Assembly (NCBI RefSeq): GCF_039729015.1
Contig: NZ_CP155792.1
Location: 144,001 to 208,000, forward strand
DNA: 64,000 bases
Source of the DNA: Blastococcus sp. HT6-30
GTDB lineage: Bacteria > Actinomycetota > Actinomycetes > Mycobacteriales > Geodermatophilaceae
Reading direction: 5' to 3'
Shown: piece after piece, positions 36,653 to 45,578 of the stretch
Numbering within the stretch: position 1 is the first letter of the stretch
Layout of the letters: each line of letters starts with the position of its first letter
Notes under the pieces: model-generated
What the model was told of the DNA's origin: nothing
Seen by the model: only the letters and a program-made list of their open reading frames with translations
Databases searched by the model: none
Position numbers and translations under genes: made by a program

Positions 36653-38305
36653 TCAGTCGGGGAGCAGGACGCCGGGGTTGCAGATGCCCTGCGGGTCCAG
36701 CCTCTGCTTGACCGCGCGCAGCACCTCGACGCCGAGCGGACCGATCTCGCGCTCCAGCCAGGGGCGGTGGTCGGCGCCGACGGCGTGGTGGTGGGTGAGC
36801 GTGCCCCCGGCCGCCAGGAGCGCATCGGTCGCCGCACGCTTGGCGGACAGCCACTGCTGGATGGGCAGCGCGTCGTCGCGGTCGGCGATCACCGTCAGGT
36901 ACAGCGAGGCGCCGGTCGGGTAGCCGTGCGACAGGTGGCTGAGCACCAGCGGCGGGTGACCGCCACGGGTGAGCGCTTCGCGCAGTGCCCGGCGGGTCGC
37001 GTCGTAGACGGTGGGCAGCGCGGTCCAGGTGGCCGCGGTCTCGAGCGTCTCCACCAGCAGGCCGCGGTCCAGGAGCCGGTCGCGCAGGTACGGCGCCTCG
37101 AAGCGGTGCCTGCGCCAGGACTGGCCTACCGTGCGACCGAGCCGGATCGCGCCGCCGTCGCGCAGCAGCGAGGCTGCCGCCCGCATCCGGGCACGCACCA
37201 GGTCGGGGACGCCCTCCCAGCCGACCACGAGCATGCAGCCGTCGCCGCGCCTGCGGGCGCGGAGCTTCCCGCGCAGCGCCTTCGCCCCGGCCCCGGAGGC
37301 CATGAGGAGGTTGGCGCGGGTCTCGTCGGCGTCGGAGAGCCGGACGACGTCGGGCAGCAGGTCGTGCCGGGCGAGCGCCTGGAGCGCGGCCAGTCCGGCC
37401 GGCCAGGTGCGGAAGGACCACCCCTCGTAGGCGCTGGCCGGCGGCTTCGGGCGGACGCGCAACGTCAGCTCGGTGATCACGCCGAGCGTGCCCTCCGAGC
37501 CCAGCGCGAGGCCGAGCAGGTCGGGGCCGGCGGCCGAGGCGGGCGGGGAGCCGAGCTCGAGCACCCCCGCCGGCGTCGCGAGGGTGAGGCCGGCGACCAG
37601 GTCGTCGAACCGGCCGACCCCGGTGGAGGACTGGCCGGCCGAGCGGGTGGCCGCGTAGCCGCCGAGAGTGGCGAACTCCCAGCTCTGCGGCAGGTGGCCG
37701 AAGGTCAGACCCTCCCGGTCGAGCGCCTGCTCGAGCGCCGGGCCGCGCATGCCCGGCCCGGCGGTGACCAGCGACGACGGCACGTCGAGGGACTGCACCG
37801 AGGACATGCGGGCCAGGTCGACCGCGATCGTCGGCCGGTCGTCGGGGTCCACCCCGGCCAGCCCGCCGACGACGCTCGTCCCACCGCCGAAGGGCACGAC
37901 GACGACCCCGCGCTCACCGCACAGGGCGAGCAGCGCGGCGGTCTCCTCGGTCGTGCCGGGCAGCACCACCGCGTCGGGGGCGTCGGAGGCGTCGCCCTCC
38001 CGCCGGCGGAGCAGGTCCAGGTAGCTCTTGCCGCCCGCGTGCCGCAGCCGCGACTCGCGGTCGGTGCGCACGTTGTCCTCGCCGAGCAGGTCGGCCAGCG
38101 CCGTGCGGGCCGCCTCGGGCAGCCGGCAGGGCGCCAGCCGGATCGCGTCCACCGGCGCGGGCGGCGTGGCCCGGGGTTCCCAGCCAAGCTCCCGGCCGAG
38201 GTACCGGCGCGCGGCCTTGGGCAGGGCGCCGTCGAGCCCTTCGTCCCCCGCGGAGGTGGGGCGCGGGCCCCAGCCCTGGATCGTCAGTTCCGGCTGCTCG
38301 GGCAC
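36653..38305 (-). CDS. FAD-binding oxidase, alkyl-DHAP synthase-like
   Basis: 550 aa, VAO/PCMH flavoprotein family. The FAD-binding domain (about 95-280) has LPGTTEETAALLALCGERG and VVPFGGGTSVVGG, then ARMSSVQSLDVPSSLVTAGPG. The cap domain ends in LTHHHAVGADHRPWLEREIG, where the triple-His/D-H pattern matches the active-site strand of alkyldihydroxyacetonephosphate synthase. Actinobacterial members of this group are usually annotated as AGPS-like but their lipid role is uncertain. It diverges from glpD over 38 bases, a pairing also seen in mycobacteria, suggesting glycerol-3-phosphate/ether lipid metabolism. Confidence 0.88.
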   Translation of the reverse strand: MPEQPELTIQGWGPRPTSAGDEGLDGALPKAARRYLGRELGWEPRATPPAPVDAIRLAPCRLPEAARTALADLLGEDNVRTDRESRLRHAGGKSYLDLLRRREGDASDAPDAVVLPGTTEETAALLALCGERGVVVVPFGGGTSVVGGLAGVDPDDRPTIAVDLARMSSVQSLDVPSSLVTAGPGMRGPALEQALDREGLTFGHLPQSWEFATLGGYAATRSAGQSSTGVGRFDDLVAGLTLATPAGVLELGSPPASAAGPDLLGLALGSEGTLGVITELTLRVRPKPPASAYEGWSFRTWPAGLAALQALARHDLLPDVVRLSDADETRANLLMASGAGAKALRGKLRARRRGDGCMLVVGWEGVPDLVRARMRAAASLLRDGGAIRLGRTVGQSWRRHRFEAPYLRDRLLDRGLLVETLETAATWTALPTVYDATRRALREALTRGGHPPLVLSHLSHGYPTGASLYLTVIADRDDALPIQQWLSAKRAATDALLAAGGTLTHHHAVGADHRPWLEREIGPLGVEVLRAVKQRLDPQGICNPGVLLPD

Positions 38306-38343
38306 CGCTACAGTCTGCCGGTGCCGCAGCGCCGGAGGACGAG

Positions 38344-39846
38344 GTGATCGGTTCCCTCTCGTCCGCGCGCCGCGTCCGCGACCTCGCGGAGGCCACCGGG
38401 GACGTCGACGTCGTGGTGGTCGGCGGTGGCGTCACCGGCGCCGGGGTGGCCCTGGACGCGGCGGCACGCGGGCTGTCGGTGCTGCTGTGCGAGCGCACGG
38501 ACCTCGCGGCCGGCACCAGCCGGTGGTCGTCGAAGCTGGTGCACGGTGGCCTGCGCTACCTGGCGCACGGCGAGATCGGGCTGGCGCGGGAGAGCGCCCG
38601 CGAGCGCGCCGTCCTCATGGGCGCGACGGCGCCGCACCTGGTGCGCCCGCTGCCCTTCCTGGTGCCCGACGCGGCCGGCCGCGACGTCACCGCGCTGGCC
38701 GGGCTGGGCGGCCGGCTCGGCGACGCGGTCCGCGTTTCGGTGCCCGGTGGGCGCGGGTCGCTGCCCCCGACCCGCCGGGTGCGCGCCGACGACGTCGCCC
38801 GCCGCACGCCCGCCGTCCGGCCGGGGCGCGGTGGTGGCGTCGTCTTCTGGGACGGGCAGCTGACCGACGACACGCGGCTCGTCGTCGCCCTGGCCCGGAC
38901 TGCGGCCGCGTACGGAGCCCGGGTGCTGACCGGGGCGACGGTCACCGGCGTCGACGACGCCGACGTGCACGTGACCACCGGCGAGGGGCCGCTGACCGTG
39001 CGGGCCGGCGTGGTGGTGAACGCGGCCGGCGTGTGGGCCCAGCGGCTGGCGCCGGGCATCCGGCTGGTGCCCTCGCGCGGCTCGCACCTGCTGGTGCCCG
39101 GCGTGCGGCTGGGTTCCCCGTCGGCGGCGCTGACGGTGCCGCTGCCCGGATCGCGGTCCCGGTACGTCTTCGCGCTGCCGCAGCCCGACGGGCTGGTCCA
39201 CCTCGGGCTCACCGACGAGCCGGTGGAAGGCCCGGTGCCCGACGACGACGCCGCGCCGTCGGACGCGGAGGTGCAGCAGCTGCTCGACACGGTGAACCAG
39301 GTGCTCACCGAGCCGCTGACCCGCGCCGACCTGATCGGCGCCTACGCCGGCTACCGCCCGCTGGTCCAGTCACGGGCGGGCACGGGGCCGGACGGCGCGA
39401 CGGCCGACCTGTCCCGGAAGCACCTGCTGGCCTGGGACGGAGCGGTCCTCTCCGTCGTCGGCGGAAAGCTGACCACCTACCGCGCGATGGCCGAGCAGGC
39501 CGTGGACGCCGTGGTGGCGCGGCTCGGGCGGGGCGCGGCGCGCTCGCCCACCGCGCGGCTGCCGCTGGTCGGGGCGGCGCCCCGGGCGGCGCTGGACCGC
39601 GTGGCGGCGCCCGCTCGCCTGGTCGCCCGCTACGGCACCGAGGCCCCCCTGGTGGAGGCACTGGGCCCGGCCGTGGTCGTGGCGGGCCGCCCCGAGACGG
39701 TGGGCGAGCTGCGGTTCGCCGTCCGGCACGAGGGTGCGCGGACGGTGGCCGACCTGCTCGACCGCCGCACCCGCATCGGCCTGGTGGCCGGGGACCGCGA
39801 GCGCGCGGTGCCGGTGGCGGAGCAGGTCCTCGCCGAGGAGGGCTGA
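38344..39846 (+). CDS. glpD: FAD-dependent glycerol-3-phosphate dehydrogenase
   Basis: 500 aa. The Rossmann start DVVVVGGGVTGAGVALDAAARG, the second motif TSRWSSKLVHGGLRYL, and VVNAAGVWAQ are hallmarks of GlpD/GlpA, which oxidises sn-glycerol-3-phosphate to DHAP and passes electrons to quinone. The C-terminal domain reads YAGYRPLVQS and LTTYRAMAEQAVDAV. It is somewhat short at the C-terminus compared with E. coli GlpD. The GTG at 38344 has a ggaggacgag site. It diverges from the AGPS-like flavoprotein gene. Confidence 0.94.
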   Translation: MIGSLSSARRVRDLAEATGDVDVVVVGGGVTGAGVALDAAARGLSVLLCERTDLAAGTSRWSSKLVHGGLRYLAHGEIGLARESARERAVLMGATAPHLVRPLPFLVPDAAGRDVTALAGLGGRLGDAVRVSVPGGRGSLPPTRRVRADDVARRTPAVRPGRGGGVVFWDGQLTDDTRLVVALARTAAAYGARVLTGATVTGVDDADVHVTTGEGPLTVRAGVVVNAAGVWAQRLAPGIRLVPSRGSHLLVPGVRLGSPSAALTVPLPGSRSRYVFALPQPDGLVHLGLTDEPVEGPVPDDDAAPSDAEVQQLLDTVNQVLTEPLTRADLIGAYAGYRPLVQSRAGTGPDGATADLSRKHLLAWDGAVLSVVGGKLTTYRAMAEQAVDAVVARLGRGAARSPTARLPLVGAAPRAALDRVAAPARLVARYGTEAPLVEALGPAVVVAGRPETVGELRFAVRHEGARTVADLLDRRTRIGLVAGDRERAVPVAEQVLAEEG

Positions 39847-39977
39847 CCGGACCCCCGCTCTGGGGGGATGCTGCACGGCGAGCTGCTCCTCCGGATGTGA
39901 GCAGCGGCGCTCACGGCGCGGTGTGCTGGAGCTCCGGGGCGCCGAGCGCGGACAGGCCGCGGCGGACCCAGGCCGCC

Positions 39978-40113
39978 CCGCAGGCGGACGCCAACCTGCT
40001 GTGGATTGCGCTGCACGGGATGGTGACCCTGCGGGCGGCCGCCCCCGAGGTGCCGTGGCCGGAGCTCGATCCGCAGCTGCGCGATCTGGTCAGCCGCCTG
40101 GCACTGCTGGCGC
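39978..40113 (+). pseudogene. TetR-family regulator remnant (C-terminal end)
   Basis: Only about 45 codons remain, reading ANLLWIALHGMVTLRAAAPE and then LDPQLRDLVSRLALL. This is the C-terminal ligand-domain helix pair of WHG/TetR-type regulators. No helix-turn-helix precedes it, no stop follows in frame before the next gene, and nothing else in 39847-40173 (327 bases) looks coding. In mycobacteria a TetR gene accompanies the glpD/AGPS-like pair, so this may be what is left of their local regulator. Confidence 0.6.
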
Positions 40114-40173
40114 CAGGCGAGGACCGCTGGGACCGGGACGGCGGGGCGACGTCCCGGATGCAAGTATCGGAGC

Positions 40174-41061
40174 ATGGCCGACGAGATCTCCCCCGACGAC
40201 CCGTTCCCCCGCCGGCGCGTGCAGGTCCAGGACGCCGAGATGGCCTACGTGGAGGTCGGCGAGGGGGATCCGATCGTCTTCCTGCACGGCAACCCGACGT
40301 CGTCGTACCTCTGGCGCAACGTCATCCCGCACGTGCAGCACCTCGGCCGCTGCCTCGCGCCCGACCTGATCGGGATGGGCGAGTCAGACAAGCTCCCCAC
40401 GCCCGGCGCGGGCACCTACGACTTCGCCACGCACGCCGCCTACCTGGAGGGCTTCCTCGCCGCGGTGGGGGCGACCGGGCGCGTCACGCTGGTCCTGCAC
40501 GACTGGGGCTCGGGCCTCGGGTTCGACTGGGCCGCCCGCCACCCCGAGGCGGTGCGGGGCATCGCCTTCACCGAGGCGATCGTCACGCCGGTGACCTGGG
40601 AGGACTGGCCCGCCGACGCCCGCAACATCTTCCAGCTCATGCGCGGCCCGAACGGCGAGGCCGCAGTGCTGGACAAGAACGTCTTCGTCGAGAAGATCCT
40701 GCCGGCGTCCGTGGCCCGCGGGCTCTCCCCGGAGGCGCACGACCGCTACCGGGCGCCCTTCGCCGAGCGCGAGGACCGCTGGCCGACGCTGGAGTGGCCG
40801 CGCCAGCTGCCGATCGAGGGCGAGCCGGCGGCCGTCGTCGAGCGCGTGGAGCGGTACGGGAGGTGGCTGGCGGGCAGCGACGTCCCGAAGCTGTTCATCG
40901 ACGCCGACCCCGGGTCGATCCTGGTCGGCCGGCAGCGCGAGCTGGTGCGCGGCTGGCCCGCCCTGACCGAGGTCGCCGTCGCGGGCAGCCACTTCGTGCC
41001 GGAGGACTCGCCGCACGAGATCGGCCGCGCGGTGGCCGACTGGATCCCGACCCTGCCGTAG
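40174..41061 (+). CDS. dhaA: Haloalkane dehalogenase
   Basis: 295-aa alpha/beta hydrolase that cleaves carbon-halogen bonds with water. The nucleophile is Asp110 in LHDWGSGLG with halide-binding Trp111; the oxyanion/halide loop is FLHGNPTSSYLWRNV (Asn40). The acid is Glu in AFTEAIVTP, the position used by subfamily HLD-II (LinB, DhaA), and the base is His in GSHFVPEDSPHE. The remaining blocks (LAPDLIGMGESDKL) are close to LinB-type enzymes. ATG 40174. Directly upstream lies the decayed TetR fragment. Confidence 0.95.
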   Translation: MADEISPDDPFPRRRVQVQDAEMAYVEVGEGDPIVFLHGNPTSSYLWRNVIPHVQHLGRCLAPDLIGMGESDKLPTPGAGTYDFATHAAYLEGFLAAVGATGRVTLVLHDWGSGLGFDWAARHPEAVRGIAFTEAIVTPVTWEDWPADARNIFQLMRGPNGEAAVLDKNVFVEKILPASVARGLSPEAHDRYRAPFAEREDRWPTLEWPRQLPIEGEPAAVVERVERYGRWLAGSDVPKLFIDADPGSILVGRQRELVRGWPALTEVAVAGSHFVPEDSPHEIGRAVADWIPTLP

Positions 41062-41062
41062 C

Positions 41063-41662
41063 TCAGCCGGTCAGCGCGCGGACGGTCTCCACGGCGGCGA
41101 CGACGGCGAACACCAGGAACAGGCCGGCGGCCACCCGCCGGATGATCGCGATCGGCAGCCGGTCGGCGAGCTTCTTGCCCAGGAAGACCGCGAGGCCGGA
41201 GACCACCAGCAGAGCAGCCCAGGCGCCGACGAACACCGACAGCGGCTCCTCGTAGCGGGCGGCGAGGCCGGCGGTGGCCAGCTGCGAGAGGTCGCCCCAC
41301 TCGGCGGCGAACAGCACGCCGAACGAGATGGCGGCCGCGCGCAGGAACGACGTCTGCTCGCGCGCGTCGGCGGTCTCCCCGCCGTCCTCCGCGCCGCTGC
41401 CGGCGCTGCGCCACAGGACGACCGCACCGACGAGGAACAGCAGCGCGACCACCCCGGTCACCAGCGCCTCGGGCAGCAGGGACAGCAGGGAGCCGGCGGT
41501 GACCGCGATCGCCACCTGGAGGCCGAACGCCGTCCCGACGCCGACGAAGACCGGCAGCGGCGGGAACCGGGTGGCGAGGACGAGGCTGGCGAACAGCGTC
41601 TTGTCGGGCAGCTCGACCGGGAGCACCAGGACGAACGCGGCCAGGACGACCGACCAGATCAC
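41063..41662 (-). CDS. TMEM165/GDT1-family cation exporter
   Basis: 199 aa with six to seven TM helices. The two family signatures are VELPDKTLFASLVLATR (TM1-2) and AAEWGDLSQLATAGLAAR (TM4), variants of E-x-G-D-[KR]-[ST], which form the metal pathway. The central hydrophilic linker (about 108-122) is acidic. Homologues export Mn2+ (MntX/MneA) or Ca2+. In the first motif P replaces the usual G, as in other actinobacteria. The GTG at 41662 follows gaggagtgcatcc. No clear yybP-ykoY riboswitch was found upstream. Manganese catalase at 20.8 kb makes Mn2+ homeostasis relevant. Confidence 0.9.
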   Translation of the reverse strand: MIWSVVLAAFVLVLPVELPDKTLFASLVLATRFPPLPVFVGVGTAFGLQVAIAVTAGSLLSLLPEALVTGVVALLFLVGAVVLWRSAGSGAEDGGETADAREQTSFLRAAAISFGVLFAAEWGDLSQLATAGLAARYEEPLSVFVGAWAALLVVSGLAVFLGKKLADRLPIAIIRRVAAGLFLVFAVVAAVETVRALTG

Positions 41663-41834
41663 GGATGCACTCCTCGCTCGGCACTGCCGGGCGGGGCTCG
41701 GGCAGTCTCAGTCGACGGTCGACGATAGCGACCGCCGCCGAGGGCTCCGCACGCGGCGGTCGGCGCCGAGTCCGTGGGGCCCCCGGGCCGCACATCTGGT
41801 GCGGACGACGTCCGGCCCCGCTACCGTCCCGGCC

Positions 41835-42724
41835 GTGCACCGACATTGATCCGATCCCGTACCGCCTCCGGCCCGGGCCCTCGCCCGGCTCGCCGTGGGC
41901 TGGGCCGCGCTCTCGGAGCTGGTACCGCTGTACCCGCTCTACGCGCTGCTCTTCCTCGACACCGGGCTGTCCGAGGCCCAGCTGTCGCTGCTGTTCGCCA
42001 CCTGGTCGCTCACGGCGCTCGTGACCGAGGTGCCGGCCGGCCTGCTGGCCGACCGGTGGTCGCGGCGCGGCTCGCTGGTGCTCGGCGGATGCCTGCAGGC
42101 GGCGGCCTTCGCGCTGTGGACCGCGCTGCCCTCCTTCGCGGTGTTCCTGGCCGGCTTCGTGATCTGGGGGATCGCCGGGGCCTGCACCTCGGGTGCCGCG
42201 GAGGCGCTGGTGCACGACGGGCTGGCCGAGGTGGACGCGGCCGAGTCCTATGCCCGGGTCAACGGCGCCATGACGGCGGCCGAGCTGCTGGTTCAGGTGC
42301 CGACGGCGCTGGCGGCGACCGGCCTGCACGCCCTCGGCGACTACCGCCTCGTCGGCTGGGTCAGCGTCCTCGCCTGCCTGGCCGCCGCGGCGCTGGCGCT
42401 GCGCTTACCGGAGCCCCGGCCGGACGGCGATCCCGAGGAGGAGGGGTCGCGGTACACGGGCCTGGTCCTGGCCGTGCGGCGCCCGATCCTGCTCACCGCG
42501 GCGTACGGGATCTACCTCGCCGTGCTGGTGGCCGCCGAGGCGGAGCTGCAGCGGCGGATCAGCGGCCCGTACCGGGCGACCATCACCTCGGTGGCCGGGC
42601 CGGCATCGAGCTGGCGTCGCTGCTGGTCTTCCTCGCCTGGGCCACCGGCGGGTGGACGGCGGTGGCCCTCCTGGTGCTGGCCGTCGTCCCCGCGGTGGCC
42701 GTCGGGCTGCGCGACCGGCGGTGA
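41835..42724 (+). pseudogene. Broken MFS transporter
   Basis: Reads as an MFS protein from about 41865: ARALARLAVGWAAL, SELVPLYPLYALLF, then motif A-like LLADRWSRRGSLVLGG and TMs through VGWVSVLACLAAAALALRL. Three defects are visible. The N-terminal residues YRLRPG and ARALARL are in different frames near 41860-41890. Several helices of the second half are missing, since TM7 (PILLTAAYGIYLAVL) is followed directly by a sequence resembling the last helices. A frameshift near 42600-42606 puts the end (AGIELASLLVFLAWATGGWT to GLRDRR) in another frame. A shorter open frame from GTG 41895 exists but would encode a truncated protein. Confidence 0.72.
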
Positions 42725-42739
42725 CCGGTGGGGCGTCGG

Positions 42740-45421
42740 TCAGGAGCGGCCGGAGCGGCGCGTGACGCGGGCGGCGAACACCCCGGCCGAGTAGCCGTTG
42801 TCGATCGTGCTGACGGCCACGCCGGGCACCGACGAGTTGAGCATCGTCATCAGCGCGCCGAGCCCGCCGAACGCGCTGGGCTGCGCAGCCGAGGTGGGCA
42901 CGGCGATCACCGGGACGTCGGTCAGCGAACCGACGACCGTCGCCAGCGAGGCGTCCATGCCGGCGACGACGACGACGCAGTCGGCCCCATCGAACAGCGT
43001 CCGGTCCTCGGCCAGGGCGCGGATCCGGCCGGCGACGTCGTCGACCCGCACGACCTCGGTACCGGCCACCCGGGCGACGAAGGCCACCTCGGCGGCCACC
43101 GGGGTGTCCGCGCCGCCCGCGCACAGGACCGTCGTGCGGCCGGCCGGCTCGGGCACCGGGCCGACCGCCGCCGCCATGGCCGCGACGTCCATCGTGGTCC
43201 CCTGGTGCTCGGTCGCGAGCGCCACCAGGGTGTCGGCGGCGGCGCGCAGCACCAGTGCCGGGCGGTCGCGGTGCTCGCGGCGGGCCTCGCGGACCAGCGC
43301 CAGCACCTGCTCGGTGCTGCGGCCGGTGGCCCAGACGACCACCGGCTCGACGGCGCCGGCCGGCTCCGCGGCCACCGGGACCGGGGCCAGCAGCGGCTCG
43401 CCGGGTCGCGCGGTGCCCAGCGGAGGGTGCGGGTTCCCGAGCAGGGCGGCGAAGCCGGCGGCCTCCTCACGCACCGCCGCGAGGGCGCGGACGACGTCGT
43501 CCACCGGAGCGGGCGGCTCGGGGCTCGCGTCGTCGTGCCCGGCGCCGCCCGGTGCGGCCACCGGCGGGGCGCCGCCGGAGAGCACGTCGAGCGGAGCGCC
43601 GGACGCCCGGGTCTGGGTCAGCGCCGAGAGCCGGACGACGCGGTCGCGGCCGCTCCGCTTGGCGTCGTAGAGCACGCCGTCGGCGGCGGCGAACAGCGTC
43701 TTGCGGTCGTCGCCCCGGGTGGCCGAGGCGATGCCGGCGCTGATCGTCACCGGCACCTCGAGGCCGAGCTCGGACCACGGGTAGCGGGAGACCGAGGCGC
43801 GGATGCGCTCCAGCGCCCGCTCCGCCTGCTCGGCGGTCGTCTCGGGCAGGAGGATGACGAACTCGTCGCCCGCCCAGCGGCACACCTCGTCGGTGTCGCG
43901 CACGCCGGCGACCAGCAGCTCACCGATCATCCGCAGCACGGCGTCGCCGCCGGGGTGCCCGATCGCGTCGTTGATGGCCTTGAAGTTGTCGACGTCGACG
44001 ACGGCCAGCGCGGGCACGTCGCCGGCGGCGAGCAGGCCGTCCAGCCGCGCCTCGGCGTAGCGCCGGTTCGGCAGGTGGGTGAGCGGGTCCTCGTAGGCCT
44101 GCCGGCGCAGCTGCCCGGCAGCGCGCTCGGTCTCCAGCAGGCTCTTGCGCCGGCCGAACAGCTCCACCCAGCGGGTGCGCCGCTCGTCGACGCGGTCGAG
44201 CTCGTCGGCGAGGTAGGCCTGCAGGTAGGGCAGTGCGCGGCCGGCGTCGTCCAGGTCGGCGTGCAGCGTGCAGAGCTCCCGGAGGGCGGCCCGGCGCAGC
44301 CGGGGCAGGCCGTGCTCGGTCGCGAGGGCCAGCGCGGCCACCAGGTGCTCGTCGCCGGCCCGGCCGTCGCCCTGGCGGCGCAGGGCACGGCCCAGGGCGA
44401 GCTGCGCCGAGGCCAGCCGGTCCCGGTCGGCGACGGCCGCGGACAGCCGGACGGCGGCGCGCAGCGGACCGGTCGCGGCGGCCTGCTCGCCGAGGCCGAC
44501 CAGCGCCCACCCGTGCACGATCTGCGCGGGGACGACGCCCTCGGCGTCCGGCGGCAGCTGCACCAGCGCCTGCTCGGCCAGGTGCCGCGCCTCGGCGAAG
44601 TAGGGCGCGGCCGAGTCGGGGGCGCCGTCGTCGAGCAAGCCCTCGCCGAGCTCGGCGCACAGCTCGCCGAGCCGGGTGGCGGCGACGGCGACCAGCACGT
44701 CGGGGTCGGTGTCGTCGGGGCCCAGGAGCCCTGGGTCGGCGGCGGCCGCCTGCGCGGTCTCGTGCGCCCGCCGCTGGTAGTCCAGCGCGAGCGGCATCAG
44801 CTCGAGGTCGGCGAGGACCCCGGCCAGCGTGCTCAGGGTGTCGACCAGCAGCGTGCTGGGCGCCAGGGCCGGGTCCAGCAGGCTGGCTGCCTCGACGGCC
44901 TCGTCCATGGCCGCGTCGATGCGCCGCGACAGCAGCTCGATGCGGGCGTGCCGGGCCAGGCCCGCCGCCCGCTGCAGGTCGTCGTCGGTGGCGTCGAACG
45001 CGGCCTTGGCCGAACGGACCAGCGCGATGGCGAGCGCGGCGCGGGAGGCCGATTCAGCACGGGGGTCGGCGTCTGCGCCGTCGGCCTGCCCGGGGCCGTC
45101 GATCAGCTCGGCGACCCCGGCGTGCAGGTCGAGCGCCGGCTCGGCGGGGGAGTCGGGGGACACCGGGTCCCCGACCAGGGTGAAGCCGGCGACGCGCAGC
45201 CGGCGCACCAGCAGCTCGGCGCGCAGGGTGTCGGCCCAGGCGCGGCCGAGCGGAACGGGGGCGCCGTCGGGCGCGTCGGCGGCCGGAGCGGCGGCGACGT
45301 AGGGCGAGGGATCGCGCTCGCCCCCGGCCAGCAGCTGCTCGGCGTCGTCGAGCTGCCAGTTGCTGAGGGCGGCGGTCACCCGGTGGTGCAGGGCTCCCGG
45401 TGGCACGAGCGCACTCTGCAT
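42740..45421 (-). CDS. TPR-like/GGDEF protein fused to a LarB-type domain
   Basis: 893 aa. Residues 1-440 are helical repeats (TPR-like, e.g. LALDYQRRAHETAQAAAADP). A GGDEF diguanylate cyclase domain spans about 443-595, with DPLTHLPNRRYAEARLDG, an AGDEF active-site loop (517-521) and an RxxD inhibitory site (RDTD, 508-511). After a Pro/Ala linker, residues about 650-893 are a LarB/AIR-carboxylase-like domain with VLCAGGADTPVAAEVA, CVVVVAGMDASLATVVGSL, VIAVPTSAAQPSAFGG and MLNSSVPGVAVSTIDNG. LarB makes the nickel-pincer precursor from nicotinic acid adenine dinucleotide; its reactive cysteine (in LNSC of homologues, from memory) is serine here (about 864). Start ATG 45421 lacks a good ribosome site; GTG 45511 is an alternative. 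Confidence 0.85.
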   Translation of the reverse strand: MQSALVPPGALHHRVTAALSNWQLDDAEQLLAGGERDPSPYVAAAPAADAPDGAPVPLGRAWADTLRAELLVRRLRVAGFTLVGDPVSPDSPAEPALDLHAGVAELIDGPGQADGADADPRAESASRAALAIALVRSAKAAFDATDDDLQRAAGLARHARIELLSRRIDAAMDEAVEAASLLDPALAPSTLLVDTLSTLAGVLADLELMPLALDYQRRAHETAQAAAADPGLLGPDDTDPDVLVAVAATRLGELCAELGEGLLDDGAPDSAAPYFAEARHLAEQALVQLPPDAEGVVPAQIVHGWALVGLGEQAAATGPLRAAVRLSAAVADRDRLASAQLALGRALRRQGDGRAGDEHLVAALALATEHGLPRLRRAALRELCTLHADLDDAGRALPYLQAYLADELDRVDERRTRWVELFGRRKSLLETERAAGQLRRQAYEDPLTHLPNRRYAEARLDGLLAAGDVPALAVVDVDNFKAINDAIGHPGGDAVLRMIGELLVAGVRDTDEVCRWAGDEFVILLPETTAEQAERALERIRASVSRYPWSELGLEVPVTISAGIASATRGDDRKTLFAAADGVLYDAKRSGRDRVVRLSALTQTRASGAPLDVLSGGAPPVAAPGGAGHDDASPEPPAPVDDVVRALAAVREEAAGFAALLGNPHPPLGTARPGEPLLAPVPVAAEPAGAVEPVVVWATGRSTEQVLALVREARREHRDRPALVLRAAADTLVALATEHQGTTMDVAAMAAAVGPVPEPAGRTTVLCAGGADTPVAAEVAFVARVAGTEVVRVDDVAGRIRALAEDRTLFDGADCVVVVAGMDASLATVVGSLTDVPVIAVPTSAAQPSAFGGLGALMTMLNSSVPGVAVSTIDNGYSAGVFAARVTRRSGRS

Positions 45422-45578
45422 GTCGTCACGGACAGTTTCGAGTAGGTGACCGGGAACGCGCCGTCCTCCGTCCGTCCCGTCTCTCCCGTCCCACGCGTGC
45501 GGGATGCTCACCTGCTCTCCTCGCCGGCGCTCGTCGACCGCGTTCCTGCGGCGTCCCCTGCTGAGCGCGCGAGCCCGC

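Noticed and set aside
41663..41780. Manganese (yybP-ykoY) riboswitch upstream of the TMEM165-like gene
   Set aside because: Only an ordinary hairpin (ctgcccgagccccgcccggcag region) is present; the conserved two-loop core is not.
42728..45445. Plus-strand open frame of 905 codons
   Set aside because: Antisense to the GGDEF-LarB gene; composition (Gly, Arg, Val, Gln, His) and lack of any domain mark it as a shadow frame.
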